Shown here: piece after piece, positions 27,486-36,416 of the stretch
How the letters are laid out: every line of letters starts with the position of its first letter
Position numbering within the stretch: the first letter of the stretch is position 1
Assembly: GCA_003152275.1 (NCBI GenBank)
Contig: PLZU01000009.1
Location: 14,655 to 78,654, forward strand
DNA from: Actinomycetota bacterium
GTDB taxonomy: Bacteria > Actinomycetota > Thermoleophilia > Gaiellales > Gaiellaceae
DNA: 64,000 bases
Direction of reading: 5' to 3'
The notes under the pieces: model-generated
Database searches by the model: none
Seen by the model: the letters and a program-made list of their open reading frames with translations, nothing else
Told to the model about the DNA's origin: nothing
Translations under genes and position numbers: made by a program

Positions 27486-27941
27486 TTAGAAGCAGCCCTC
27501 GGCGCACGGGTCGACCACGCTGCCGGTGAGCGCAACGTTGACCCGGCCCACGAGCGTGTTCACCCAGAAACTCAACAAGCCGCTGCGGTCACCCGTCGCC
27601 GTCGGCCGGAAACGCACCAACACCGTGCAACTCTCCCCCGACCCAAGCGCCACCGAGACCACACACGAACCCCCAGCCACAACCGCAAAATCCGCCGCGT
27701 TCACACTCGACGACGCAATCCCGAACCGCCAAAACGACAAGCTCCCCGAACCCGAGTTCGTCAACGTCACCGACACCGGATCACTCGCATCCCCCACCTG
27801 CACCGCCCCAAAATCCACACCCACCGGCGACAGCGATGCGATCGGGCCGGTTGGCGGTGCAGCGAACGTCAACGCCTGCGCTGCCGGTGCACCTGCTGTG
27901 CCGGCGCAGGCCAAGGCTGCGACGGCGGACAGCGCCGCCAC
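27486..27941 (-). CDS. Secreted Ig-like (choice-of-anchor D/ASH-like) protein
   Basis: VGVDFGAVQVGDASDPVSVTLTNSGSGSLSFWRFGIA...GESCTVLVRFRPTATGDRSGLLSFW. Confidence 0.6.
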   Translation of the reverse strand: MAALSAVAALACAGTAGAPAAQALTFAAPPTGPIASLSPVGVDFGAVQVGDASDPVSVTLTNSGSGSLSFWRFGIASSSVNAADFAVVAGGSCVVSVALGSGESCTVLVRFRPTATGDRSGLLSFWVNTLVGRVNVALTGSVVDPCAEGCF

Positions 27942-28079
27942 CAGTCTGCGGGCCTGGTGGGCGCATACAGGGGACGTGCACCGGAGAATCGTGGGGCCGC
28001 TCTCCCTGGGTACCCCTCGGGAGGGTGGTTGGGTCGATCAGAGAGGTGATCCCGAGCCCGTAAACGCCCCGCGACGACG

Positions 28080-28718
28080 GTGTTAGTTTCAACGACCACA
28101 AGTTGTCGTCAATTGCGGCGCCCCGAGGCGGCGGGCGCGAACTGTCCTCACGGTGGCTCGAGCTTCACCTCGGTCAGCGGAATGACCTACGCCTGCAACG
28201 GCGCGGACGGGACGAGTGGGTCGAGCCTCACGAAGATCGATGACCTGAACGGGATCGCGTGCACAGATCACAACGGCCATGCCTCGACGGTCGTCGTGTC
28301 CGTCGCGGCCGACGGCTCGCTGAGCCTGAGCTGTCCGACGGTTGCAACTCCCCCGCCACCTCCGCCGCCCGGCCTGGGGCTAAGTGGCAACGGCTCGTTC
28401 GGCACCTCTCACGACACAAGTCCCGTGCGGTTCAACACGTTCACCTTTACGAACGGTGGTCCCGCCGCCGTCACCATCGACGCCGTCGAAGCAGATGACG
28501 TGTTCGCTGTGTCATCCACAACCTGCGGAGCGCAGCTCGCCGGCGGCGGGGCGACATGCGAGATCGTGGTCAGCTTCGATCCGGCAGTCGGAGCGGGTGA
28601 TTACGCCGACATGCTGACCGTCCGCGGGCCCGGGTACGCACTCACAGCGGCTCTCCAAGCGCACGTCCTGGAGACCGGATGCCTGCGCCGGCTGGCGAAG
28701 AAGGGAATTTGCCCGTAA
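28080..28718 (+). CDS. Ig-like domain protein, probably truncated at its N terminus
   Basis: NCPHGGSSFTSVSGMTYACNGADGTSG segment, poly-Pro linker, then FTNGGPAAVTIDAVEADDVFAVSS...GGATCEIVVSFDPAVGAGDYADML; no clear signal peptide. Confidence 0.5.
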   Translation: MLVSTTTSCRQLRRPEAAGANCPHGGSSFTSVSGMTYACNGADGTSGSSLTKIDDLNGIACTDHNGHASTVVVSVAADGSLSLSCPTVATPPPPPPPGLGLSGNGSFGTSHDTSPVRFNTFTFTNGGPAAVTIDAVEADDVFAVSSTTCGAQLAGGGATCEIVVSFDPAVGAGDYADMLTVRGPGYALTAALQAHVLETGCLRRLAKKGICP

Positions 28719-28733
28719 GTCAAAGAGGCTCGG

Positions 28734-28759
28734 AGCGGCGGGGCGTTCGCCCCGCCGCT
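28734..28759. terminator. Bidirectional hairpin between convergent genes
   Basis: AGCGGCGGGGCG-TT-CGCCCCGCCGCT. Confidence 0.7.
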
Positions 28760-28765
28760 TGCTGA

Positions 28766-30424
28766 CTACCCGAACGTGAACGCGTACGCGTTGACGCCCG
28801 GCGAAAAGCGCAGCTCGAGCACGCCCTCACTGGCGGCCGAACCGGACACAACCGTGTACAGGCGGTCGGCGTTCACCTGCAACGTGCGCTCCGGCTTGCC
28901 GTCGACCAGGGCCTGCACCGTCCCCTTGCCGCCGAGCACGATGTAGACATACCGCGCGCGGAAATGCAGCCGCAGCCGCGCGCCCAGGCTCGCGACGATC
29001 CGCTGGCTTCCGACCTCCCAGTTCCCTGCATACGACAGGTCGTCCGCCGGGAGCGTGGAAGCAAACGTGTACTGCCACGGAACGTTCGGATGAATCTTCG
29101 AGCCGACGTAGCGGGCAAGCCGCGCCGTGCCGAGGTAGGACTCGGGGGTGACGAGCTCCGTCGGCGTCTTGTCAGGGACGCTCACCATGTGCGCCGGCAC
29201 CGACGCACCGGTCTCGGCGAGCAGCGAGCGGATCGCCTGTTCAGTTCCGCCGTAGTCACCCTCGCCGAAGTGGTAGTGGCGGACGCGGCCCGCCTTGTCG
29301 ATCAGATATTCCGCCGGCCAGTACTGGTTCGAGTACGCCGTCCAGGTTCCGTAGGCGTTGTCGAGCGCGACCGGCCACGTGACGTGCAGGTCGTGTGTCG
29401 CCTGGCGCACGTTACTGAGCACGTGTTCGAACGCGAACTCCGGCGTGTGCACGCCGATGATCTCGAGACCGTCCTTGTGGTACGCGGCGTACCAGGCGCG
29501 GAGGTGTGGCAGCGTGCGAAGGCAGTTGATGCAGGAGTACGTCCAGAAGTCGACGAGCACGACCTTCCCGCGCAGCGAAGCGAGCGAGATGGCGCGATCC
29601 CCAGGCGTATTCAGCCAGTGCGAGATGTCGACGAAGTTGGGCGCTTTGCCGAGATTCGGAAGCGCCGACTTCGGAGCCTTCGCCGCGGCCGCAGCGAAGG
29701 CGCTGCCCCCGCCTTTCAGCGAGTCGAGGTGCTTCGTGGCGAGCGAAGTGTCCTCGACGTGCTTCTGGATCGAGGTCGTGTAGCCACCAAGCGCCGTTTG
29801 AAGGCTCTGGGCTGTGTTGAAGATGATCGCGAGGGCGGCGCCCGCGAGCAGAACCCCCATCGCCCGCCGGAAGTTCTGGCTTTGCGCGCGCATGCGCTTC
29901 GCAACTCGCTGTCCGCCTAATGCGACGAGCAGCATCGGAACGGCGGCGCCGACCGCATAGGCGAGCGTGAGCAGGACGGTGTCGAAGCCGATCTTGTGCT
30001 GTGCGGAAAGCGCAGTGATCGTCGCCAGCACGGGTCCCGCGCACGGGACGAAGACGAGTCCGAGGCTCACACCGAGTGCGAATCCACCACCAAGATCGCC
30101 GCCGCGTCGCCTCGTCATGAACGCGAACGGACGCTCCAGCAGAAACCCGATCCGCGGGAAGAGCAGCGTCGCCGCGAGCACGAACAGCATCGCGATGGCG
30201 AGGTTTCGGAGGATGTCCTGCGGCAGCCCGAGTGCCGAGAGAATCGACGACGCCGCCAGCGTGAACAGCGTGAAGCTCACGACGAGGCCCGCGATGATCG
30301 CGAACGGACGGCGGCCGCTGCCGGTCGCACCTCCGGCGAGCACGATCGGGAGTACCGGGAGGACGCACGGCGACACCGCGGTGATCACGCCGGCGAGGAA
30401 GCCGATGCCCAGCAGCACGATCAT
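28766..30424 (-). CDS. DipZ-like CcdA-thioredoxin fusion protein
   Basis: N-terminal VITAVSPCVLPVLPIVLAGG (CcdA), then VVLVDFWTYSCINCLRTLPHLRAWY thioredoxin-like, C-terminal carbohydrate-binding-like region. Confidence 0.9.
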   Translation of the reverse strand: MIVLLGIGFLAGVITAVSPCVLPVLPIVLAGGATGSGRRPFAIIAGLVVSFTLFTLAASSILSALGLPQDILRNLAIAMLFVLAATLLFPRIGFLLERPFAFMTRRRGGDLGGGFALGVSLGLVFVPCAGPVLATITALSAQHKIGFDTVLLTLAYAVGAAVPMLLVALGGQRVAKRMRAQSQNFRRAMGVLLAGAALAIIFNTAQSLQTALGGYTTSIQKHVEDTSLATKHLDSLKGGGSAFAAAAAKAPKSALPNLGKAPNFVDISHWLNTPGDRAISLASLRGKVVLVDFWTYSCINCLRTLPHLRAWYAAYHKDGLEIIGVHTPEFAFEHVLSNVRQATHDLHVTWPVALDNAYGTWTAYSNQYWPAEYLIDKAGRVRHYHFGEGDYGGTEQAIRSLLAETGASVPAHMVSVPDKTPTELVTPESYLGTARLARYVGSKIHPNVPWQYTFASTLPADDLSYAGNWEVGSQRIVASLGARLRLHFRARYVYIVLGGKGTVQALVDGKPERTLQVNADRLYTVVSGSAASEGVLELRFSPGVNAYAFTFG

Positions 30425-30490
30425 CGAATCAAGGGTACGCCGGCTCCTAGGTCGCGCCTAAGAGCCGGGTACCCACAAGGTCACGTGGAG

Positions 30491-31012
30491 CTACGGGCCG
30501 TAGCCGCCGCCGCCACCACTTGTTGTCGTCCCCGCCTGAGTCGTCGTGCCGGCCGGATTCGAAGCTTTCGCGAGCGTGCCCGCGGAGGTGACGGCATGCC
30601 AGACCCCCTGGAACCCCTGGCCTTTGACGTCGCCGGGCTTCTTGTCAGCCGAGTACCGATACAGCGTGAGGCCGGCATACGTCACCTGAGTGGTGCCGTC
30701 CGGTCGTTTCGCCGTTGAGAGCTTCGCCGCGCTGACGCTAGCCCCGGCCTTCGGCTTCGCACCGTGGGCGACGACGAGTGGCGGCCAGAACTTCGCGCAT
30801 GCGGCTGTGCACTTGATCGCCCCGTGCTTGTCGGGCGTGTAGTGATACAGCGTCATCCCGGCTGCGCTCACGAGCAGGCTGCCGTACTTGCTGTTGTGCG
30901 CAGCCTTCACCGTGCCGCCTTTGCTCGACATCGTCGCGGCCATCGCCACACCGACACCGGCGGCGGCGAGCAGCACGAGACCCGGCACTATCCATCTGAG
31001 TCTGACCCGCAT
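30491..31012 (-). CDS. Secreted COG4315-like repeat protein
   Basis: SKYGSLLVSAAGMTLYHYTPDKHGAIKCTAACAKFWPPLV and TYAGLTLYRYSADKKPGDVKGQGFQGVWHAV. Confidence 0.75.
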   Translation of the reverse strand: MRVRLRWIVPGLVLLAAAGVGVAMAATMSSKGGTVKAAHNSKYGSLLVSAAGMTLYHYTPDKHGAIKCTAACAKFWPPLVVAHGAKPKAGASVSAAKLSTAKRPDGTTQVTYAGLTLYRYSADKKPGDVKGQGFQGVWHAVTSAGTLAKASNPAGTTTQAGTTTSGGGGGYGP

Positions 31013-31090
31013 GAAAACTCCTTTCGTTCGGGCGGCTTAGAAGCGGGTACGGACAAGACGCCGAGGCGGATTCCGGGTAGCGTCTCGACG

Positions 31091-31738
31091 ATGACAATCG
31101 TGGTGGTGGAGTCGCCGACTCTCGGCGAAGGGTGGCTGCGCACCTCCCGCGCGATCCTCGAGGGGGGCGCCCTCGAACGCTACGACGGCCAGCCCACGCG
31201 AGAGCTTGCAAACGTGACGCTCACCGTCGAGCGGCCTTCGTCGGACGATCCCCTGATCGCCGAGCTCGGCGATCAGGACTGGCTTGCCTGGATGCACGAG
31301 AACTTCTTCGTTCAGAAGGACGTTCCGGAGCTCGGCGACGCCAAGAGCTATGCCGTACGGCTGTTCAACTACGCGGGCGCCGGCCGCGACCAGATCGCGT
31401 GGGTCGTCGCGCGCCTGCATACCGACCCTGCGTGCCGCTCGGCGACGGTGACGACCTTCCAGCCACTCACCGACACGACGTACATCCCGTGCGTGAGCCT
31501 GCTCGACTTCTGGATTCCCGACGGCGCGCTCGAGCTCGTCGTCTACGCGCATAGCCTCGACTTCGGGAAGAAGGCGTACGGCAACCTCGTCGAGCTCGCT
31601 CGCTTGCAGGAGCACGTCGCCCACGAGCTCGGCTTGCCGGTCGGCCGACTGCTCGTGCACGCGAAGTCCGCCCACGTGTACGAGCCTGAGTGGGCGCTCA
31701 TGGCGCAGCTCGTGAACGTCGCCGAATCGGTCGCGTAG
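31091..31738 (+). CDS. Thymidylate synthase-like fold protein
   Basis: CVSLLDFWIPDGALELVVYAHSLDFGKKAYGNLVELARLQEHVAHELGLPVGRLLVHAKSAHVYE resembles the ThyA C-terminal half. Confidence 0.55.
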   Translation: MTIVVVESPTLGEGWLRTSRAILEGGALERYDGQPTRELANVTLTVERPSSDDPLIAELGDQDWLAWMHENFFVQKDVPELGDAKSYAVRLFNYAGAGRDQIAWVVARLHTDPACRSATVTTFQPLTDTTYIPCVSLLDFWIPDGALELVVYAHSLDFGKKAYGNLVELARLQEHVAHELGLPVGRLLVHAKSAHVYEPEWALMAQLVNVAESVA

Positions 31739-31744
31739 CGACAC

Positions 31745-31782
31745 GACTCCGGCCGGCCGCGATAGCGCGACCAGCCGGAGTC
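31745..31782. terminator. Hairpin between convergent genes
   Basis: GACTCCGGC ... GCCGGAGTC followed by TTCATT. Confidence 0.5.
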
Positions 31783-31792
31783 TTCATTCGAG

Positions 31793-32272
31793 TTACGGCG
31801 ACTGCTTCAGACTGGCGCGAAGCGCCTGCGCCGCCTGGTGAGCCGACTGCAGCGCAGCCTTCACGGCGTCGCGCTCTTGCGCGAGCTGCGTGTTTGCCTG
31901 CTGGAGCAGCGGCTTGAGCTGCCCCTTGCCGGTCTTCGAAGACTTCACAGCCGCCAGATCCGTCTTGAGCTGCGCCCAATCGGACTGGACCGCCGGCAGC
32001 AACTGTGCCCGGTCGGCCTTGATCTTCTGCGCATCCGCCTGCAGTGTCTGGCGGACCGTCGCACGGCTCGTCGAGCCCTGCAGCGCCTGCACGTCGGCGG
32101 AGATCTTCTGCGCATCGGCAAGCACTGTGCTGTGCAGAGTCGTCGCGTCGGAGACGAGCTTCTGAAGCGTCGCCTGCGCCGTCGCCACCGGATCGTCCGC
32201 CCGCGCCACTGCAGCACCTGCACCTGCCGCGACGATCAAAGCCACCGCAAGAAAACCGGTCTTCTTCAACAT
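31793..32272 (-). CDS. Secreted coiled-coil hypothetical protein
   Basis: Signal peptide and long Ala/Gln/Leu-rich helices. Confidence 0.55.
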   Translation of the reverse strand: MLKKTGFLAVALIVAAGAGAAVARADDPVATAQATLQKLVSDATTLHSTVLADAQKISADVQALQGSTSRATVRQTLQADAQKIKADRAQLLPAVQSDWAQLKTDLAAVKSSKTGKGQLKPLLQQANTQLAQERDAVKAALQSAHQAAQALRASLKQSP

Positions 32273-32371
32273 TCTTTTGCGCTCCTAGCTGGGGATCTGA
32301 CCTGCCTCGCCACGAGTGATCGGCATCGGGCGGAGGCCTCTAGATCCCCAGAGCGGGATCCTCGCGCCCGA

Positions 32372-33262
32372 TTAGGGCACCGGGACCCGTTGTTCCACGA
32401 CGCCCCCGCGCGCCTGGATCGCGACCGCGCCGAGCACGACCACTCCGCCGGCGAGCGTCGCAACCCCCGGCTGCTCCGACAGGACGAGCCAAACCCAGAG
32501 CGGCCCGAGAACGACCTCGAGCAAGGTGATCAGCGCTACCTCGGCGGCGGGAATCAGCCGCCCGCCGATGGTGAGAAACACAAAGCCGAGCCCGATCTGG
32601 CCCACACCGAGCGACACGAGCAGGACGAGATCCCGGGACCCGACCTGCCCCGGGTGCGCGAACGGCGCCGCCGAGACAAGCACGAGCACTTGCGACAGGC
32701 ACGTGGCGGGTGCCATCGACACATCACGGCGGTGCCGTGTGATCACGAGCGTCCCGGCGAACGACACCGTCATCAGGATCGACAGCCCGAAGCCGAGCGC
32801 GTGCGGCCGGCCCGGACCGCCCACCATCAGCGCCACGCCCCCGATCGCAACCGCCATCGCGAGCCACGTCCGGCGGCTCACCGGCTCGCCCACGAGCATT
32901 CCGAAGACGGCGGCGAGAACCGGCGCGAGCGCCTGCATGAAGAGGATGTTCGCGACCGAAGCGTGGTTCAACGCGACGATGAACGAGCCGGACGAGACCG
33001 CCATCAACGCGGCGACGGCAAGCCCGGCGCGGCCTACGGCGTGGAAGGCGCGCAACACTGCGCCGCGCTCGACGACGGCGATGTACGCGGCGAGGCCGAG
33101 CACGGCAAAGAGCGCGCGCCCAGCCATCTGCGTTCCGACACCCACCGAGAGCTCGCGCTGCAGGATCCCTGCTGTCGACCAGGCGACCGCTGCAAGCGCG
33201 ACGAAGGTGCGTCCCCGTCGGTGCTGCGCGCCGAGACTCAGAGACGCGGTCGCCGATGCCAT
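32372..33262 (-). CDS. EamA/DMT-superfamily transporter
   Basis: ~10 TM helices, 296 aa, WSTAGILQRE...LEVVLGPLWVWLVLSEQPG. Confidence 0.85.
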   Translation of the reverse strand: MASATASLSLGAQHRRGRTFVALAAVAWSTAGILQRELSVGVGTQMAGRALFAVLGLAAYIAVVERGAVLRAFHAVGRAGLAVAALMAVSSGSFIVALNHASVANILFMQALAPVLAAVFGMLVGEPVSRRTWLAMAVAIGGVALMVGGPGRPHALGFGLSILMTVSFAGTLVITRHRRDVSMAPATCLSQVLVLVSAAPFAHPGQVGSRDLVLLVSLGVGQIGLGFVFLTIGGRLIPAAEVALITLLEVVLGPLWVWLVLSEQPGVATLAGGVVVLGAVAIQARGGVVEQRVPVP

Positions 33263-33646
33263 CCCCGGATTGAATCAGCGCGCAACGAAAGAGACGCTGG
33301 TCGCTGTCCGAATCGTGGTCGGGCAAGCCGTGGTGGCCGTGATGGCCGTGCTTGTCACCCTGGCCATTGCCCTGCACATCGATCAGTACGGCGGCCGACG
33401 TCATGGTGTCGGTCGGCGTCGGCACAGCTGGCCTGAGGCGGCAAGCGTCGCCGCCGTGAACGTGTATGTGGCCGTACCTTCAGCGTGAATGACGCCGGAG
33501 TGGATCGACGCGGCGCGAACCCGGGCTTTACAGGGTTCTTACGTGCCCAGGAAAACAGGAGCCGGGGCAGGCAGGGCTGCGGCTCCCACACCACATCCCC
33601 GGCTCCCACAGCCGCAGACGTTCAGCCTAGCGCTTCGCAGTCTCTT

Positions 33647-33982
33647 TTACGTGGAGCGGACGGTGGGCAAGCCCGCACGTCGCCAGTCGAGCTTGCCGCC
33701 GCGGTACACCCGCACGTTCGTGTAGCCGAGGTGGCGCAGCTTGTCGGCGACCCGGTCGGACGAGCGGCAGAGCCACGAGCCGCAGTAGACGACGATCTCG
33801 GCGTCGAGCTCGGGGAGCAGGTCGGGCGCGAGCGCCGCGACTTCGCTCTTCGGAATGTTCACCGCGCTCGGGAGGTGCAGCCGCCGGAAGGCCGGGCGCG
33901 GAAGGGCCTCGACCACGGTGAGCTCGTCGATGCGGTCGCGCAGCTCGTCGCGCGAGATCTCCAAAGCGGGGTCAGACCCCAC
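33647..33982 (-). CDS. Rhodanese-like domain protein
   Basis: HLPSAVNIPKSEV, IVVYCGSWLCRSSDRVADKLRHLGYTNVRVYRGGKLDW. Confidence 0.85.
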   Translation of the reverse strand: MGSDPALEISRDELRDRIDELTVVEALPRPAFRRLHLPSAVNIPKSEVAALAPDLLPELDAEIVVYCGSWLCRSSDRVADKLRHLGYTNVRVYRGGKLDWRRAGLPTVRST

Positions 33983-34000
33983 TCACTTGGGGTCAGACCC
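33968..34000. repeat. Two GGGGTCAGACCC(C) palindromes
   Basis: GGGGTCAGACCCC at 33968-33980 and GGGGTCAGACCC at 33989-34000. Confidence 0.85.
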
Positions 34001-34246
34001 TTGCATCTCGTCGATTGCCGAGCGCGCCCGCTCGTGCACCGAGCGGCGACGGGCGTCCACGCCGGGATCGGGAGCCTCCTCGTCACCGATCTCGCCGCCG
34101 GCGCGCGCCTCTGCGAGCTTCGCCTTCAGCTCGTCTGCAGGATCTGGCCCCGCACCTGGTGGAGCGACGAGCGGCTGCCGCCGAAAGACGCGATACACGG
34201 CAGCTCCGCCGGCAAGACCGGCGAGCCAGGCGTACAGGCGCTTCAC
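33983..34246 (-). CDS. Hypothetical protein (87 aa)
   Basis: MKRLYAWLAGLAGGAAVYRVFRRQPLV N-terminal TM; ends ...EMQGSDPK*. Confidence 0.5.
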   Translation of the reverse strand: MKRLYAWLAGLAGGAAVYRVFRRQPLVAPPGAGPDPADELKAKLAEARAGGEIGDEEAPDPGVDARRRSVHERARSAIDEMQGSDPK

Positions 34247-34363
34247 GCAACCGATGCTACAGTGGCCCCGCTTCCTGCCCCGTCATCGCGCCGTTCTGTC
34301 CCGAGCGGCGCAAGCAGTCGGGGCCGATTCAGACCATGGGAAGGAACGGAGGTGGTCGGGACT

Positions 34364-34822
34364 GTGACGACGTACGAGATTCTTCTGATGCTGGACCCGG
34401 AGGGCGCAGAGGCCCACCAGGACGACCTGATCGCGCGCGTGCGCGACCTCGTCGAAAAGGGTGGCGGCACGTGGCGCAGCCACGACGCATGGGGCCGCAG
34501 GCGCCTCGCATACGAGATCGCGAAGAAGCCTGAGGGCGTCTACCACCTCGTCGTGTTCGAGAGCGGCGCGGAGACACTCGACGAGATCGCCCGCGTCCTG
34601 AAGATCGACGACGGGGTCCTGCGTCACCTGGCGACCAAGCACGTCGAGGGCTCTCGGACGAGCGCCCCGCGCGACGAGTTGCCCGCACCTGCATCGGCGC
34701 CTGCACCGGCCGCTCCTGCACCCGCTCCTGCGGAACCCGAGCCCGCTGCAGAACCGGAGGCCGTTGCGGTCGCCGTCCCCGAAGCTTCAGAGTCGGACAC
34801 GAGTTCGGACGAGGAGGAGTAG
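34364..34822 (+). CDS. rpsF: 30S ribosomal protein S6 with extended acidic C-terminus
   Basis: TTYEILLMLDPEGAEAH...GVYHLVVFES; syntenic with ssb-rpsR-rplI; GTG start. Confidence 0.92.
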   Translation: MTTYEILLMLDPEGAEAHQDDLIARVRDLVEKGGGTWRSHDAWGRRRLAYEIAKKPEGVYHLVVFESGAETLDEIARVLKIDDGVLRHLATKHVEGSRTSAPRDELPAPASAPAPAAPAPAPAEPEPAAEPEAVAVAVPEASESDTSSDEEE

Positions 34823-34826
34823 CGCT

Positions 34827-35267
34827 ATGGCAGCAAGCATCAACCGGGTCGTGCTCGTCGGCAACCTGACCCGCGACCCCGAGCTCCGGCACACGCCGGG
34901 CGGCACCCCCGTGTGCAGCCTGCGCCTCGCCGTGAACAGCCGGCGCAAGGACGAGTCGGGTCAATGGATCGACAAGCCGAACTACTTCAGCATTTCCGTC
35001 TTCGGCAATCAGGCAGAGAGCTGCGCGCAGTACCTCGCCAAGGGCCGCCCCGTGGCGATCGACGGCCGGCTCGACTGGCGCGAGTGGGAGGCGAAGGACG
35101 GCGGCGGAAAGCGCGAGTCCGTCGAGATCGTCGCCGACAGCGTCCAGTTCCTCGGCAGCCGCGGCGACGGCGACGGCGGCGGCGGCAACCAGTTCGTGCC
35201 GGCCGGCGCGGGCTCGGAGGCAAGCGCCGACTTCCCGGCTTCGACCGACGACGACATTCCGTTCTAG
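34827..35267 (+). CDS. ssb: Single-stranded DNA-binding protein
   Basis: [33 protein letters not shown]; acidic tail DDDIPF. Confidence 0.97.
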   Translation: MAASINRVVLVGNLTRDPELRHTPGGTPVCSLRLAVNSRRKDESGQWIDKPNYFSISVFGNQAESCAQYLAKGRPVAIDGRLDWREWEAKDGGGKRESVEIVADSVQFLGSRGDGDGGGGNQFVPAGAGSEASADFPASTDDDIPF

Positions 35268-35274
35268 GAGAGAC

Positions 35275-35601
35275 ATGGCACCACGCGAGAAGACAAACAC
35301 CCAGCGGAAGCGCCCCGGCGGTCCTGCTGGGGCGATCAAGCGCCGGAATTGCTACTTCTGCAAGGAGAAAGTCGCGGAGATCGACTACAAGAACGTGACC
35401 CAGCTCCGGCGCTACATCTCCGAGAAGGGGAAGATCCGCAGCCGCCGCATCACGGGCGCCTGCCGCCGCCACCAGGTGCAGGTTGCGACAGCGGTCAAGC
35501 GCGCGCGAGAGATGGCGCTCCTGCCGTACGTCGCCGAGGGTGCCGACGACCGCGAGCGCGGCGGCGGCGGCCGCGGGCGCCGCGACCGCGAGGACCGCTG
35601 A
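35275..35601 (+). CDS. rpsR: 30S ribosomal protein S18
   Basis: [43 protein letters not shown]. Confidence 0.96.
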   Translation: MAPREKTNTQRKRPGGPAGAIKRRNCYFCKEKVAEIDYKNVTQLRRYISEKGKIRSRRITGACRRHQVQVATAVKRAREMALLPYVAEGADDRERGGGGRGRRDREDR

Positions 35602-36263
35602 TGGAGGTGATCCTCCTGCGCGACGTCGAGAAGGTCGGGCTCCGCGGCGATGTCGTCTCGGTCGCGCGCGGCTATGCGCGCAACTTCCTCCTACCGCGCG
35701 GGCTCGCCGAACAGGCGACGAAAGCCCGTGTCGCGGAGATGCAGAAACGCGACGCCCAGCGGGCTCGACACGAAGCGAAAACCGCCGACGAGGCGTCTGC
35801 GATCGCCGGCACGCTCGCGAAGACCGAGCTGCGCTTCGAGGTGAAAGCCGGCCCGACCGGATCCCTCTTTGGCTCCGTGACACCAACCGACATCGCCGAC
35901 GAGCTGTGGAAGCAGGCGAAGGTGCGCGTCGACCGGCGGAAGATCGGTGTCGACAACATCAAACGGATCGGCCGCTACGAAGTGCCGATCGACCTCTTTC
36001 AGGACGTGCGCGTCGAGGTGAAGATGCTCGTCGTCCCGGAAGGAGGCGAGCTGCCCTCCGAGGACGAGCTCGCCGCGATGGAGGCCGCGGAGCTCAAGGC
36101 AGCCGAGCCGGAAGAGACCCTGCACGAAGGCCCGGCGATCGAGGAGCTCCTCCTCGAGGAGGAGGAGCCACCGCCACCGCCGGCCGACGAGGCTGCGGCG
36201 GAGGCGGAAGCCGCGCCTGAGTGGCAGGCGGACGCCGAGGCGGCGCTGCGCGAAAACGAGTGA
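35601..36263 (+). CDS. rplI: 50S ribosomal protein L9 with acidic C-terminal extension
   Basis: [40 protein letters not shown]. Confidence 0.96.
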   Translation: MEVILLRDVEKVGLRGDVVSVARGYARNFLLPRGLAEQATKARVAEMQKRDAQRARHEAKTADEASAIAGTLAKTELRFEVKAGPTGSLFGSVTPTDIADELWKQAKVRVDRRKIGVDNIKRIGRYEVPIDLFQDVRVEVKMLVVPEGGELPSEDELAAMEAAELKAAEPEETLHEGPAIEELLLEEEEPPPPPADEAAAEAEAAPEWQADAEAALRENE

Positions 36264-36268
36264 CGAAT

Positions 36269-36290
36269 GAGGGCGCCGCGAGGCGCCCTC
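36269..36290. terminator. Hairpin downstream of rplI
   Basis: GAGGGCGCC-GCGA-GGCGCCCTC. Confidence 0.55.
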
Positions 36291-36416
36291 GCCGTTTCGC
36301 GTCCACAGGGCTCTCGAGGGCCTGTGGACTTTCGGCAGTAGTTCCCGCAGAGAGCGGGATATCTGTCCACAGACCGCGCCGTCCGACGCTCCTGCAAGCA
36401 TGCGATTCCCCTGCAA

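Noticed and set aside
31838-33436. 532-aa plus-strand ORF
   Set aside because: Arg/His-rich antisense of the EamA transporter and coiled-coil genes.
33355-33609. His-rich minus-strand peptide (GDKHGHHGHHG) suggesting metal binding
   Set aside because: Short, overlaps other open frames, no start context; the composition could arise from the GGCCATGG-like repeat by chance.
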